From contig DWUW01000173.1 in the NCBI GenBank assembly GCA_019120525.1, forward strand, positions 1-12,193: a DNA stretch of 12,193 nt, read 5' to 3'. The stretch's first letter is position 1. Each line of letters opens with the position of its first letter. The position numbers and the translations under genes were made by a program. Below the pieces are notes generated by a model. That model saw only the letters and a list, made by a program, of their open reading frames with translations, was not told the origin of the DNA and searched no databases. Origin of the DNA: Candidatus Eisenbergiella stercorigallinarum (lineage in GTDB: Bacteria > Bacillota > Clostridia > Lachnospirales > Lachnospiraceae). Shown piece by piece: positions 1-7,315 of the stretch.

Positions 1-36
1 CCATATGTTCGAAATCCTGTCCTGATTATAATCCAT
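1..36 (-). CDS. Start of a divergent gene, cut by the left edge
   Basis: Reading the minus strand leftward from position 36, an ATG opens a frame (MDYNQDRISNIW) that stays open to the window edge. A purine-rich stretch, GGGGGCGG (41-48), sits just in front as a plausible ribosome binding site. Twelve residues are too few to assign a family. A competing start in another frame (ATG at 62, preceded by AGGA) is possible and would read MTGWTGAEIW. If real, the gene is transcribed away from glgC and shares the roughly 150-base AT-rich intergenic region with it. The function is unknown. Confidence 0.4.
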   Translation of the reverse strand, partial: MDYNQDRISNIW

Positions 37-187
37 ATTTCCGCCCCCGTCCACCCGGTCATGGGGATCCTATGGCTCCCGCGCGCAGGATCGGCTCATA
101 AAAGCGGCGATATCAGCATTGCTTTGTAAAATCTTAGAAAATTTTTTCTCTCTTTTGCACAAAAGGCTGTCCTTTTTATCGTTTTTG

Positions 188-196
188 TGGTACAAT
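188..196 (+). promoter_or_regulatory. Extended -10 promoter for glgC-glgD
   Basis: The bases TGG-TACAAT match an extended -10 box (TGn followed by a TATAAT-like hexamer) about 40 bases before the glgC start. No good -35 hexamer lies 16-18 bases upstream, which is common for extended -10 promoters. The upstream stretch 121-187 is rich in A and T tracts. I see no clear operator or hairpin in 37-187. Confidence 0.5.
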
Positions 197-236
197 TTCA
201 ACATCACCATTTAATTTGAACCAGGGGGATATCATT

Positions 237-1445
237 ATGGCCAAAGAAATGATAGCAATGCTTCTTGCCGGCGGCCAGGGATCACGTTTGTACGCCCTGA
301 CCCAGAAGCTGGCAAAACCCGCAGTTCCCTTCGGCGGAAAGTACCGGATCATCGACTTTCCGCTGTCCAACTGCGTAAACTCCGGCATTGATACGGTGGG
401 CGTCCTGACCCAGTATCAGCCGCTGGTGCTCAACGAGTACATCGGGAACGGACAGCCCTGGGATCTGGACCGCCTGCATGGCGGCGTCCACATCCTCCAG
501 CCTTATCAGCAGGCATCCGGCTCCGACTGGTACAAGGGCACCGCAAATGCGATTTATCAGAACATTCCTTTCATCGAGCGCTACGACCCGCAGTATGTGA
601 TCATTTTGTCCGGCGATCAGATCTGCAAGCAGGACTACAGCGATTTCCTGCGTTTCCATAAGGAAAAGAACGCGGAATTCAGCGTGGACGTCATGGAGGT
701 GCCGTGGGAGGAGGCTTCCCGCTTCGGCCTGATGGTCGCGGACGAGAACGACAGGATCACCGAATTCCAGGAGAAGCCCAAGGAGCCCAAGTCCAACCTG
801 GCTTCCATGGGAATCTACATTTTCAACTGGGATATCCTGAAGAGATATCTGATCGAGGATGAGGCTGATCCGGAGTCGGAAAACGATTTCGGAAACAACA
901 TTATCCCCAACCTCCTGCGCGACGGACGCCGGATGTATGCTTACCGCTTCAGCGGCTACTGGAAGGATGTGGGAACCATCTCTTCCCTGTGGGAAGCGAA
1001 TATGGAGGTTCTGGATCCGGAGCACAGCGGCATCAATCTGTTTGACAGCGACTGGAAGATCTACAGCCGGAACAGCGGTATGACCGGCCACAGGATCTGC
1101 CGCGGGGCGACGGTGGAGAATTCCATGATCACCGACGGCTGTCATGTGGAAGGAAATGTAAAGCACTCCATCCTGTTCGCGGGCGTACGCGTAGAAGCGG
1201 GCGCGAAGGTGGAAGACGCCGTCGTAATGGGCGGCACGGTCATCAAAGCCGGCGCGGTTGTGGAGCACTGTATTGTAGCTGAGAATGTGGTGATCGGCGA
1301 GAACGCTGTGGTCGGGGCAATGCCTGAGGGCGAAGAAAACGGCGTGGCCACGGTCGGCCCCGGCGTTTATGTGGGAGACGGCGCTAAAATCGGCCCGCAT
1401 GCCATGGTGAATAATAATGTAAAAGGCGGTGAAGAACAATGGTAA
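237..1445 (+). CDS. glgC: Glucose-1-phosphate adenylyltransferase, catalytic subunit
   Basis: This enzyme makes ADP-glucose and pyrophosphate from ATP and glucose-1-phosphate, the committed step of bacterial glycogen synthesis in the cytoplasm. The start is the ATG at 237, because AGGGGG (223-228) lies 8 bases before it; an in-frame TTG at 216 lies upstream of that site. The product is 402 residues, normal for the family. The N-terminal nucleotidyltransferase domain shows the pyrophosphorylase loop GGQGSRL (12-18), KPAVPFGGKYR (27-37), WYKGT (98-102), the metal-site SGD (125-127), and FQEKP with Lys180 at the position of the glucose-1-phosphate-binding lysine. The C-terminal third is hexapeptide-repeat beta-helix, where allosteric effectors act in relatives. 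The last 7 bases overlap glgD, so the two are translationally coupled. Confidence 0.95.
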   Translation: MAKEMIAMLLAGGQGSRLYALTQKLAKPAVPFGGKYRIIDFPLSNCVNSGIDTVGVLTQYQPLVLNEYIGNGQPWDLDRLHGGVHILQPYQQASGSDWYKGTANAIYQNIPFIERYDPQYVIILSGDQICKQDYSDFLRFHKEKNAEFSVDVMEVPWEEASRFGLMVADENDRITEFQEKPKEPKSNLASMGIYIFNWDILKRYLIEDEADPESENDFGNNIIPNLLRDGRRMYAYRFSGYWKDVGTISSLWEANMEVLDPEHSGINLFDSDWKIYSRNSGMTGHRICRGATVENSMITDGCHVEGNVKHSILFAGVRVEAGAKVEDAVVMGGTVIKAGAVVEHCIVAENVVIGENAVVGAMPEGEENGVATVGPGVYVGDGAKIGPHAMVNNNVKGGEEQW

Positions 1446-2584
1446 ATTCCAACGCAGATGCACTGGGCATCATTTTCCCGAACAGCTATGATTCTCTGGT
1501 ACCCGAGCTGGTAGGAGAGCGCCTGATGGCCTCCATTCCTTTTGCCGGACGTTACCGCCTGGTGGATTTCATCCTGTCCAGCATGGTAAACTGCGGCATT
1601 GGAAATGTTTCCATCGTCGTCCGCAGAAACTATCACTCCCTGATGGACCATCTCGGTTCCGGACGTGAATGGGACCTGACCCGCAAAAACGGCGGCCTTC
1701 ATATTTTCCCGCCCTATTCGGACAAAACCGTAAAGATCTACACCGGCCGCGTGGAAGCGCTGGCAAGTATCGTAGATTTCCTCCGGGACCAGAAGGAAAA
1801 ATATGTGGTGATGTCAGACGCGAACATCGCCGTAAACTTTGACTTCAACGCCATGATCGATGCGCACATCGCAAGCGGCGCGGATGTGACCGCCGCCTAC
1901 CGTGTGGAGCCGATCCCCGATGTGGCGATGAATTCCTCCGCGGTGCGCAAGGAAATGTATTATACGCTGGAAATGGACGATACCGGCAAGGTCACCCAGA
2001 TGCTCGTCAATCCCCAGGTAGAAGGAAACCAGAATTTCTGCCTGAACATCTACATCATTGAGCGCGAGCTTCTGGTCAGCTGGATCGAGAAGGCGTTCAT
2101 GCGCGGTGATATTTACTTCGAACGCGATATCCTGGCCCGTTCCCTTGACAGGCTGAATGTAAGAGGCTTCCGTTTTGACGGCTATGTGGCCCGTATCTGT
2201 GATATGAAGAGCTATTTCGATGAGAACATGAAGCTTCTGGATGAAGACAATCTGAACGCCCTGTTCTCCCCCAGCTCCGTTTATACCAAGATCCGTGATG
2301 ACAACCCGACCCGTTATATCAACGGCTCCAGCGCGGAAAACATCATGGCCGCGGACGGCTGCGTCATCGAAGGCGATGTGGAGAACAGTGTTCTCTTCAG
2401 GGGCGTGAAGATCGGCAAGGGCGCAAAGGTAAAGAACTGCGTCCTGATGCAGGATACTGTAGTGGAAGACGGCGCAAGCCTGGAATATATCGTTACCGAT
2501 AAGGATGTGACCATCACTGCAGGCAAAGAAATGCGGGGAACCGACAGCCTTCCTGTATATGTGGCAAAGCATCAGATCGTATAA
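1439..2584 (+). CDS. glgD: GlgD, regulatory partner of ADP-glucose pyrophosphorylase
   Basis: This 381-residue GlgC paralogue has the same two-domain layout (nucleotidyltransferase fold, then left-handed beta-helix). The catalytic signatures are missing: the GGxGSRL loop is replaced by IIFPNSYDSL (11-20), KPAVPFGGKYR has become MASIPFAGRYR, and the SGD metal motif is MSDAN. In Firmicutes, GlgD forms a heterotetramer with GlgC and raises its activity, rather than acting efficiently alone. Translation starts at an ATG inside the last codons of glgC, with AGGCGG about 10 bases upstream still within glgC. No other glycogen genes (glgA, glgB, glgP) follow; the operon ends at the terminator just downstream. 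The identification is secure. The regulatory role comes from family knowledge. Confidence 0.93.
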   Translation: MVNSNADALGIIFPNSYDSLVPELVGERLMASIPFAGRYRLVDFILSSMVNCGIGNVSIVVRRNYHSLMDHLGSGREWDLTRKNGGLHIFPPYSDKTVKIYTGRVEALASIVDFLRDQKEKYVVMSDANIAVNFDFNAMIDAHIASGADVTAAYRVEPIPDVAMNSSAVRKEMYYTLEMDDTGKVTQMLVNPQVEGNQNFCLNIYIIERELLVSWIEKAFMRGDIYFERDILARSLDRLNVRGFRFDGYVARICDMKSYFDENMKLLDEDNLNALFSPSSVYTKIRDDNPTRYINGSSAENIMAADGCVIEGDVENSVLFRGVKIGKGAKVKNCVLMQDTVVEDGASLEYIVTDKDVTITAGKEMRGTDSLPVYVAKHQIV

Positions 2585-2624
2585 ATTCCCAGGGAAGAAT
2601 CCGGCGGGAATGTCCCCGCTGACG

Positions 2625-2677
2625 AAAAAAGAGTCTCTGCCGCAGGCAGCAAAGCGCCTGCGGCAGAAGGCTTTTTT
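2625..2677. terminator. Bidirectional intrinsic terminator between glgD and ldh
   Basis: A perfect 12-bp stem (TCTGCCGCAGGC at 2636-2647 and its complement at 2656-2667) encloses an 8-base loop. It is followed on the plus strand by CTTTTTTATTTT. On the minus strand it is followed by a run of six T (the six A at 2625-2630). It therefore serves both convergent genes; it begins 16 bases after the ldh stop codon. Confidence 0.92.
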
Positions 2678-2683
2678 ATTTTC

Positions 2684-3682
2684 CTAAATTCCCAGCCCCG
2701 CGATCACCTTTTTCAGGGTATCCGCAGATTCTCTGAGCTTCTCTTCCTCTTCCCTGCTGAGAGAAATGGGAACCTGTGTTTCAATACCATCCTTCCCCAC
2801 AATGGCAGGCATACTTAAGACCACATCCGTAATGCCGTGCTCTCCGTGCATCAGGCAGGACACGGGAAGGATCGATCTTTCGTTCCTGACAATGGCTTCG
2901 CAGATCCGCTTTACGGACATGGCAATGCCATAATAGGTCGCATGCTTTTTGGCGATGATCTCATAGGCGCTGTTCTTCACTTCTTCCGCGATCCTGCGGG
3001 TAGCCTCCTCGTGTTCGAAATGCCCCCGCATCTCGCAGAAGCGGTTCAGCGGGATCCCGGATACATTCGCGCTGCTGAATACGGCGATCTCACTGTCCCC
3101 GTGTTCTCCGATGATGAAAGCGTGCACGCCCCGGCTGTCTACGGAAAGATGCTCTCCCAGCTGATATTTCAGCCGGGCAGTGTCCAGGACGGTGCCGGAA
3201 CCGATCACCCGGTTTTCCGGAAGGCCGGAAAGCTTCAGCGCCGTATAAGTCAGGATATCCACCGGGTTGGCAACGATCAGAAGGATGCCCTGGTAATCCC
3301 GTTTCGCGATCTCCGGAATGATGCTTTTGAAAATTCCCACGTTCTTATGCACCAGGTCCAGTCTGGTCTCATCAGGCTTCTGGTTCGCTCCCGCAGTCAC
3401 GATGATGACGGCAGCGTCCATGATATCGTCATAATCTCCCGCGTAAATCTTCATCTGCCCGGCAAAGGGAATGCCGTGGGCGATATCCAGCGCCTCCCCC
3501 TCCGCCTTATCCCGGTTGGCGTCGATCAGGACCAGTTCGGAAAACAGGCCGCTCTGCATCAGGCTGAACGCGGAAGCCGCGCCTACAAAGCCGCAGCCGA
3601 TGACAGCCGCCTTTCTGTTATTGACCTGTTTCTTATCGGCCTGTTTCATATCATTCTGTTTCATCTCATTTTGTTTCTGCAT
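2684..3682 (-). CDS. ldh: L-lactate dehydrogenase
   Basis: This cytoplasmic enzyme reduces pyruvate to L-lactate with NADH, recycling NAD+ in fermentation. It has 332 residues. The Rossmann motif GCGFVG is at 29-34, the substrate-specificity loop GANQKPDETR places Gln101 where malate dehydrogenases carry Arg, and the catalytic IGEHGDSE places His194. The start at 3682 is supported by a strong AGGAGG (3688-3693). That start gives about 20 extra residues before the core, made of four imperfect five-residue repeats of the form xKQxx, unusual against typical lengths near 315. Internal methionines at residues 7 and 12 are alternative starts without comparable binding sites. The gene stands alone, ends at the shared bidirectional terminator, and has a promoter in the 3753-3783 area. 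Confidence 0.95.
   Translation of the reverse strand: MQKQNEMKQNDMKQADKKQVNNRKAAVIGCGFVGAASAFSLMQSGLFSELVLIDANRDKAEGEALDIAHGIPFAGQMKIYAGDYDDIMDAAVIIVTAGANQKPDETRLDLVHKNVGIFKSIIPEIAKRDYQGILLIVANPVDILTYTALKLSGLPENRVIGSGTVLDTARLKYQLGEHLSVDSRGVHAFIIGEHGDSEIAVFSSANVSGIPLNRFCEMRGHFEHEEATRRIAEEVKNSAYEIIAKKHATYYGIAMSVKRICEAIVRNERSILPVSCLMHGEHGITDVVLSMPAIVGKDGIETQVPISLSREEEEKLRESADTLKKVIAGLGI
3620..3679 (-). repeat. Four tandem 15-bp units in the 5' end of ldh
   Basis: Codons 2-21 of ldh fall into four consecutive 15-base units encoding QKQNE, MKQND, MKQAD and KKQVN. Units two and three share ATGAAACAG and unit one matches closely (AAACAAAATGA). The pattern suggests expansion by slippage of a short in-frame repeat, producing a charged, glutamine-rich N-terminal tail before the folded domain. 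Confidence 0.75.
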
Positions 3683-3752
3683 GGATACCTCCTTTTTGCC
3701 GCTGCAGGCGGCCTGAACTTTCTTTCTAATTTAAGCCGTCGGTTTCTTTTTC

Positions 3753-3783
3753 TATATCCTACCATATTACTAGGAATATACAA
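3753..3783 (-). promoter_or_regulatory. Probable ldh promoter overlapping an inverted repeat
   Basis: On the minus strand, TTGTAT (3778-3783), a 16-base spacer and TAGGAT (3756-3761), preceded by TGG, give a plausible extended -10 promoter about 70 bases before ldh. A second candidate is TTGTGT (3786-3791), a 16-base spacer and TAATAT (3764-3769). The same stretch carries a near-perfect inverted repeat, TATATCCTA (3753-3761) against TAGGAATATA (3771-3780), which could be an operator. It does not match the redox-repressor Rex consensus. Confidence 0.4.
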
Positions 3784-3789
3784 GGACAC

Positions 3790-3837
3790 AAAAAGGCAGA
3801 AAACGCCGGATTTCTCCATTTATCCGACGTTTCCTGC
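3790..3837 (-). terminator. Terminator of the alpha-galactosidase gene
   Basis: Read on the minus strand, a 16-bp stem (3822-3837 with 3796-3811, two G-U pairs, 10-base loop) is followed by CTTTTTG. It begins about 70 bases after the alpha-galactosidase stop and lies before the ldh promoter, so it separates the two transcription units. Confidence 0.85.
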
Positions 3838-3905
3838 TGAATGCTCATCTTTTCGTTATTTTTAATAATAATTATCGTTATTGATTATTGCCGCAGCCCT
3901 GGCCT

Positions 3906-6140
3906 TCAGATCTTCACGATATGGATCTGACAGGCATAGTAGTCCCCTCTGGCAGGCGGAACCAGCAGGCCGGCATGCATCAGGGCCGCTCCGGAGCGTA
4001 CCGTTTCCTTCTCCGGGCCATCTTCCGTTCCGGCTTTCCGGGTGTTTTCCACCAGGCGGATCCGGTAGGAGGATCCTTCCTCCAGCCCGCGAAGCTTCAC
4101 GTATACAGGAACCGGATTGGCCTGTACGTGGTGGTACACCGCGCTCACCAGCGCCTCCGACCCGTCCGGCGCCGCCGTTTCCCATACCGTGCAGCTTCCG
4201 GAAAGCGGGCTGGACAGCCGGTAGTAATCCCCGTACTGGATACAGTCATAAAGCTCCTTAAAAGTACGGATCTGCGCGCTGATCTCTTCTTTTTCTTCCT
4301 CCGACAGCTTATTCAGGTCCAGCTCATAACCAAAGGTTCCGGACATGGCGACGCAGCCTCTGGTGGAAAGGGGCGTCACGCGCCCTGTCTGATGATTGGG
4401 TACGGCAGACACATGGGCGCCCATGGCGCTCACCGGATAACCGAAGGAAGTCCCATACTGGATCTGAAGCCTCTCAATGGCGTCCGTATCATCGCTGCAC
4501 CAGATCTGCGGCGTATAGTAGAGCATGCCGGCGTCAAATCGGCCGCCTCCGCCGCTGCAGCCTTCAAAGAGGACTTCCGGGAAAGCAGCGGTCAGGGTTT
4601 CCAGCACCCGGTACAGCCCAAGCATGAAACGATGCGCCATCTCTCCCTGCCTGCCCGCCGGCAGCGCATGGCTGTATTTGTCGCAGATGCTCCGGTTGAA
4701 ATCCCATTTCACATAGGTAATGGGAGCGTTTCGCAGAACATCGGAAATCCGTTCGATCAGGTAGTCCTGCACATCCTCTCTGGAAAAATCCAGGATCAGC
4801 TGGTTGCGGCTGAGCGTCGGGCAGCGGCCGGGCGCAGCCACCGCCCATTCCGGATGGGCACGGTACAGGTCGCTGTCAATGGAAATACACTCCGGCTCAA
4901 ACCAGATGCCGAAGCGAAGCCCCAGAGCCGTGATGCGCTCCCCCAGCTCCTTCAGGCTGCAGCCGAGCTTTTCCTCATTGGGATACCAGTCTCCCAGCCC
5001 GGAATTGTCGTCGTCCCGTTTCCCGAACCACCCGTCGTCCATGACGAAAAGCTCGATCCCAAGCTTCGCCGCGTCCTTCGCGATATCCACCAGCTTATCG
5101 CCGGTAAAGTCAAAATAGGTTCCTTCCCAGTTATTGATCAGAACAGGCCTGCGTCTGTGCTGCCACTGTCCGCGGCAGATATGATCCCGGATCAGCCGGT
5201 GGAAGATCCGGCTGACGCCTCCGTGTCCGTTCCCGCTGTAAGCCATCAGCACCTCCGGCGCCGTGAAGGTCTCTCCGGGCTGGAGCTTCCAGGCAAAATC
5301 ATCCGGATGGATGCCGCAGACCAGCCTGGTCTGGTCCATCTGGTCCTTTTCCGCCTCCATCAGAAATTCTCCGCTGTAAACAAAGGAAAACCCATAACAG
5401 TCTCCCTGCTCCTCATCCGTATTTTTCCCGCAGAGCATGGCAAAAGGATGGTAATGGTGGCTGGACGCGCCGCGCACGCTCCCCACTGACTGGACGCCAT
5501 GGACGATGCCTGTCCTTTGCAGATTCCTTTCCATGGCATGCCTGCCGTAAAAGGTCAGCCAGTCGTAATCTCCCCACTGCCAGTCCAGACAGAGGCTCGC
5601 CGCCTTCAAAAGCGTAATCTCCTCTTCTCCCCCGTTCGTAACGGCGGCCGCTCTCGTGATCACATCCAGTTCTTCAAAAACACCATAGAAAAGCCGGACC
5701 TCCACGCCGCTTTCTTCATCCTTCAGATCCACCGTCAGCGTTTCCGCCTCCTCCGGCGTCCCATAAGCCGCCGGCAGGCCGGGCAGCGCGTATTTTCCCT
5801 TTTCGATGGAATGGCCGGCGTAGCGCAGGGAAACCGCCCTGCTTCCATCCGCATTCTCCACCTTCAGCGCGCTGATCCGGTAATCTCCCGTTCCGAAGCA
5901 GGAATATTCCTGCGGAAAAGTATCCAAAGAATAGGTCCGGTCCGTGCCCCCCACAGCAAAGGGGTTTCCTGAAAATCCTCTGTCTCCTCTGGCGATCAGT
6001 CCGGACAGATCCGTATCATCCGTCTTCTCCCCATAGTAGGTGTGCAGCAGGACTCCCTGTTCATCCGCCTTCATCTGGTAGGTGCTGTTTTTTGTCTGCA
6101 GAGTGAATACTCTGCCTGTTTCTTCGTATAAGATTCCCAT
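3906..6140 (-). CDS. aga: Alpha-galactosidase, glycoside hydrolase family 36
   Basis: This enzyme hydrolyses terminal alpha-1,6-linked galactose from raffinose-family sugars and melibiose. It has 744 residues, normal for clostridial GH36 enzymes. An N-terminal beta-sandwich comes first. The (beta/alpha)8 barrel follows, with VMDDGWFG (366-373), the nucleophile motif KWDFNR (Asp480), CSGGGGRFD, and the acid/base region CSDDTD (Asp550/551). A C-terminal beta domain completes it. The frame is open upstream to 6491, but the start at 6140 is chosen because GGAGGAAGG lies directly before it and the family N-terminus (MGILYEETG) begins there; the extra upstream residues overlap the HPr-like gene. 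No signal peptide is visible, so it is probably cytoplasmic and depends on a transporter encoded elsewhere. A promoter and a palindrome lie in the 150-base gap upstream. Confidence 0.95.
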   Translation of the reverse strand: MGILYEETGRVFTLQTKNSTYQMKADEQGVLLHTYYGEKTDDTDLSGLIARGDRGFSGNPFAVGGTDRTYSLDTFPQEYSCFGTGDYRISALKVENADGSRAVSLRYAGHSIEKGKYALPGLPAAYGTPEEAETLTVDLKDEESGVEVRLFYGVFEELDVITRAAAVTNGGEEEITLLKAASLCLDWQWGDYDWLTFYGRHAMERNLQRTGIVHGVQSVGSVRGASSHHYHPFAMLCGKNTDEEQGDCYGFSFVYSGEFLMEAEKDQMDQTRLVCGIHPDDFAWKLQPGETFTAPEVLMAYSGNGHGGVSRIFHRLIRDHICRGQWQHRRRPVLINNWEGTYFDFTGDKLVDIAKDAAKLGIELFVMDDGWFGKRDDDNSGLGDWYPNEEKLGCSLKELGERITALGLRFGIWFEPECISIDSDLYRAHPEWAVAAPGRCPTLSRNQLILDFSREDVQDYLIERISDVLRNAPITYVKWDFNRSICDKYSHALPAGRQGEMAHRFMLGLYRVLETLTAAFPEVLFEGCSGGGGRFDAGMLYYTPQIWCSDDTDAIERLQIQYGTSFGYPVSAMGAHVSAVPNHQTGRVTPLSTRGCVAMSGTFGYELDLNKLSEEEKEEISAQIRTFKELYDCIQYGDYYRLSSPLSGSCTVWETAAPDGSEALVSAVYHHVQANPVPVYVKLRGLEEGSSYRIRLVENTRKAGTEDGPEKETVRSGAALMHAGLLVPPARGDYYACQIHIVKI

Positions 6141-6176
6141 GCCTTCCTCCTTTTCGCTGTCGGGTCCGCCCCATAT

Positions 6177-6200
6177 CCGGAAGCCGCGCGGCTTTTCCGG
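6177..6200. repeat. GC-rich palindrome in the aga leader
   Basis: A perfect 14-base palindrome, AAGCCGCGCGGCTT (6181-6194), is flanked by CCGG and TTCCGG, extending it to a 24-base near-palindrome. It lies between the predicted aga promoter and the ribosome binding site. It could therefore be an operator for a dimeric regulator, or a stable hairpin in the 5' untranslated region. It has no T run, so it is not a normal terminator. Confidence 0.6.
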
Positions 6201-6225
6201 CTCCCCGCGCTCCCGCCTTTTCTTC

Positions 6226-6254
6226 AGCATACCATAAAGCGGCCCGTCCAACAA
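6226..6254 (-). promoter_or_regulatory. Predicted promoter for aga
   Basis: On the minus strand, TTGTTG (6249-6254), a 17-base spacer and TATGCT (6226-6231) preceded by TGG form a reasonable sigma-A extended -10 promoter. It would give the alpha-galactosidase gene its own transcript, with a leader of roughly 80 bases that includes the palindrome at 6177-6200. Read-through from the HPr-like gene is also possible, since I see no clear terminator between them. Confidence 0.45.
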
Positions 6255-6292
6255 TCCAAAAAAAGGAATCCAAAGGATCATAAAAAACCGCC

Positions 6293-6541
6293 TCAATTTC
6301 TGACCAGGTACTGCCCAAGCGCCGTCAGGAGAAGCTTTTCCTCTCCTTTCGGATCCACCAGCTTCAGCTCCAGCGGTTTTTTCGTCCCAAGGGCACAGAC
6401 GCCCAGGATGGACTTGGCGTCTACCGTATAGCTTCCTGCGGCAAGGTCGTATTCTCCGTTGAATTTCCGGATGGTATTCACGAATTTCCACACTTCATCG
6501 GCATTGTTGAGGTAGATCTTCACTGATCGGACTGCTTCCAT
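6293..6541 (-). CDS. HPr-fold protein lacking the phospho-accepting histidine
   Basis: This 82-residue protein resembles HPr, the phosphocarrier of the sugar phosphotransferase system. The clearest match is DAKSILGVCALG (41-52), which corresponds to the region around HPr Ser46, the site used by HPr kinase to signal carbon status; Ser44 is the equivalent here. Where HPr has the GLHARPA segment with active His15, this protein reads NNADEVWKFVN and has no histidine, so it cannot pass phosphate to sugar transporters. In that respect it is like the Bacillus protein Crh, which lacks His15 and acts only in regulation. The start at 6541 has AAAGGGG upstream. It lies 150 bases upstream of aga in the same direction. 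A regulatory role is inferred. Confidence 0.72.
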   Translation of the reverse strand: MEAVRSVKIYLNNADEVWKFVNTIRKFNGEYDLAAGSYTVDAKSILGVCALGTKKPLELKLVDPKGEEKLLLTALGQYLVRN

Positions 6542-6616
6542 GGCAATTCCCCTTTCTGTCTGGCGGCTGCCTGCTCGCCTTCTGAATCAGAGTATTGCCA
6601 TTTTTTTCAATTTCCA

Positions 6617-6645
6617 TTTATATTGCACAAATTTTTTTGAAAAAA
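6617..6645 (-). promoter_or_regulatory. Weak candidate promoter for the HPr-like gene
   Basis: On the minus strand, TATAAA (6617-6622) lies 17 bases downstream of a T-only hexamer (6640-6645) in a very AT-rich intergenic stretch with A and T tracts. The -10 is acceptable and the -35 is poor, so this is tentative. No strong terminator was found for the Xre gene that ends just upstream, and read-through is possible. Confidence 0.25.
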
Positions 6646-6673
6646 GAAAAAATTCCCGGTAACGGTGTCTTCT

Positions 6674-7315
6674 TTAAAATCGCTCCACCAGATCCATCAC
6701 ATCACAGTCCAAAGCGCGGGAAAAACGCACCAGATAGTCCACCTGAGCATGGTTAATGCTTTTCTGGCGCTGCTCATACTGCTGAATGGTACGTACTGAG
6801 ATACCGGTCAGCTCTGCCAGCCCGCTCTGGCTCAGACCAGCATTTTTCCTCATCCGCTTCAGATTTGTTTCCGTTTCTCCCCTGCGGTACAGTTCATCCA
6901 TCCTGTCGCAGAAATGACGGATATCCATTTCATGATAAGGAAAATAAAGTTCCCGAATCCGGCAGATGGGAACGCATCTGACGATTTCGGAAAAGCTTCC
7001 GGCCCTTTCCCATTGATAGTATGCCAGCGCCCATCCCGTCCAGTATTCTTCGCTCCGGTTCATTGTATACTTCGGCCTGGTCCGTTTCTGCACAATGCCC
7101 GATTGTTCCAGTACCTCATATGCCAGTTCCGTGCCGGACATTCCAACAAGCAGGGTAAAATCTCCATGTTCAAAACGGTCTGCCGTTCCAGACGCCAGAA
7201 ACAGACTGAAAAAATCTTCCAGCCCATACTTCAGGTCATATACCGCAAAATCAAGCATCCTGCCGAGCGCGGTACGGGCTTTTTCCAGATATACCTTATC
7301 GTAAGCGGGGATCAT
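6674..7315 (-). CDS. Xre-type DNA-binding protein, probable antitoxin/repressor
   Basis: This 213-residue protein has a C-terminal Xre/Cro helix-turn-helix at about residues 149-213 (TNLKRMRKNAGLSQSGLAEL, then GISVRTIQQYE). It is preceded by a mostly helical N-terminal domain of about 140 residues that I cannot name; it contains a YWTGWALAYYQWE segment that looks buried. The ATG at 7315 lies inside the end of the upstream DUF3990-like gene, overlapping it by 20 bases, with GAGGAG about 10 bases before it, so the two are translationally coupled. The large N-terminal domain probably binds the partner protein, while the C-terminal domain likely binds the palindrome at 7992-8019 and represses the operon. 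The family and fold of the helix-turn-helix are clear; the antitoxin role is inferred from context. Confidence 0.8.
   Translation of the reverse strand: MIPAYDKVYLEKARTALGRMLDFAVYDLKYGLEDFFSLFLASGTADRFEHGDFTLLVGMSGTELAYEVLEQSGIVQKRTRPKYTMNRSEEYWTGWALAYYQWERAGSFSEIVRCVPICRIRELYFPYHEMDIRHFCDRMDELYRRGETETNLKRMRKNAGLSQSGLAELTGISVRTIQQYEQRQKSINHAQVDYLVRFSRALDCDVMDLVERF

Noticed and set aside
282..1463. 393-residue minus-strand open frame opposite glgC
   Set aside because: It is an antisense reading of a strongly supported gene, has no ribosome binding site or recognisable motif, and its His/Asp/Val-rich composition is typical of reverse-frame shadows.
2837..3865. 342-residue plus-strand open frame opposite ldh
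   Set aside because: It is antisense to an unambiguous lactate dehydrogenase and crosses its promoter.
3888..5489. 533-residue plus-strand open frame opposite the alpha-galactosidase gene
   Set aside because: All GH36 catalytic motifs are on the other strand. The plus-strand product has no family features, and it begins inside the terminal region of aga without a binding site.
6141..6491. N-terminal extension of the alpha-galactosidase to an upstream ATG
   Set aside because: The extension overlaps the HPr-like gene in another frame, has no family similarity, and the ATG at 6140 has a strong ribosome binding site.
6641..6673. Terminator after the Xre gene
   Set aside because: T-rich tracts are present on the minus strand, but the only hairpin before them is a 3-bp CCG/CGG stem, too weak to call.
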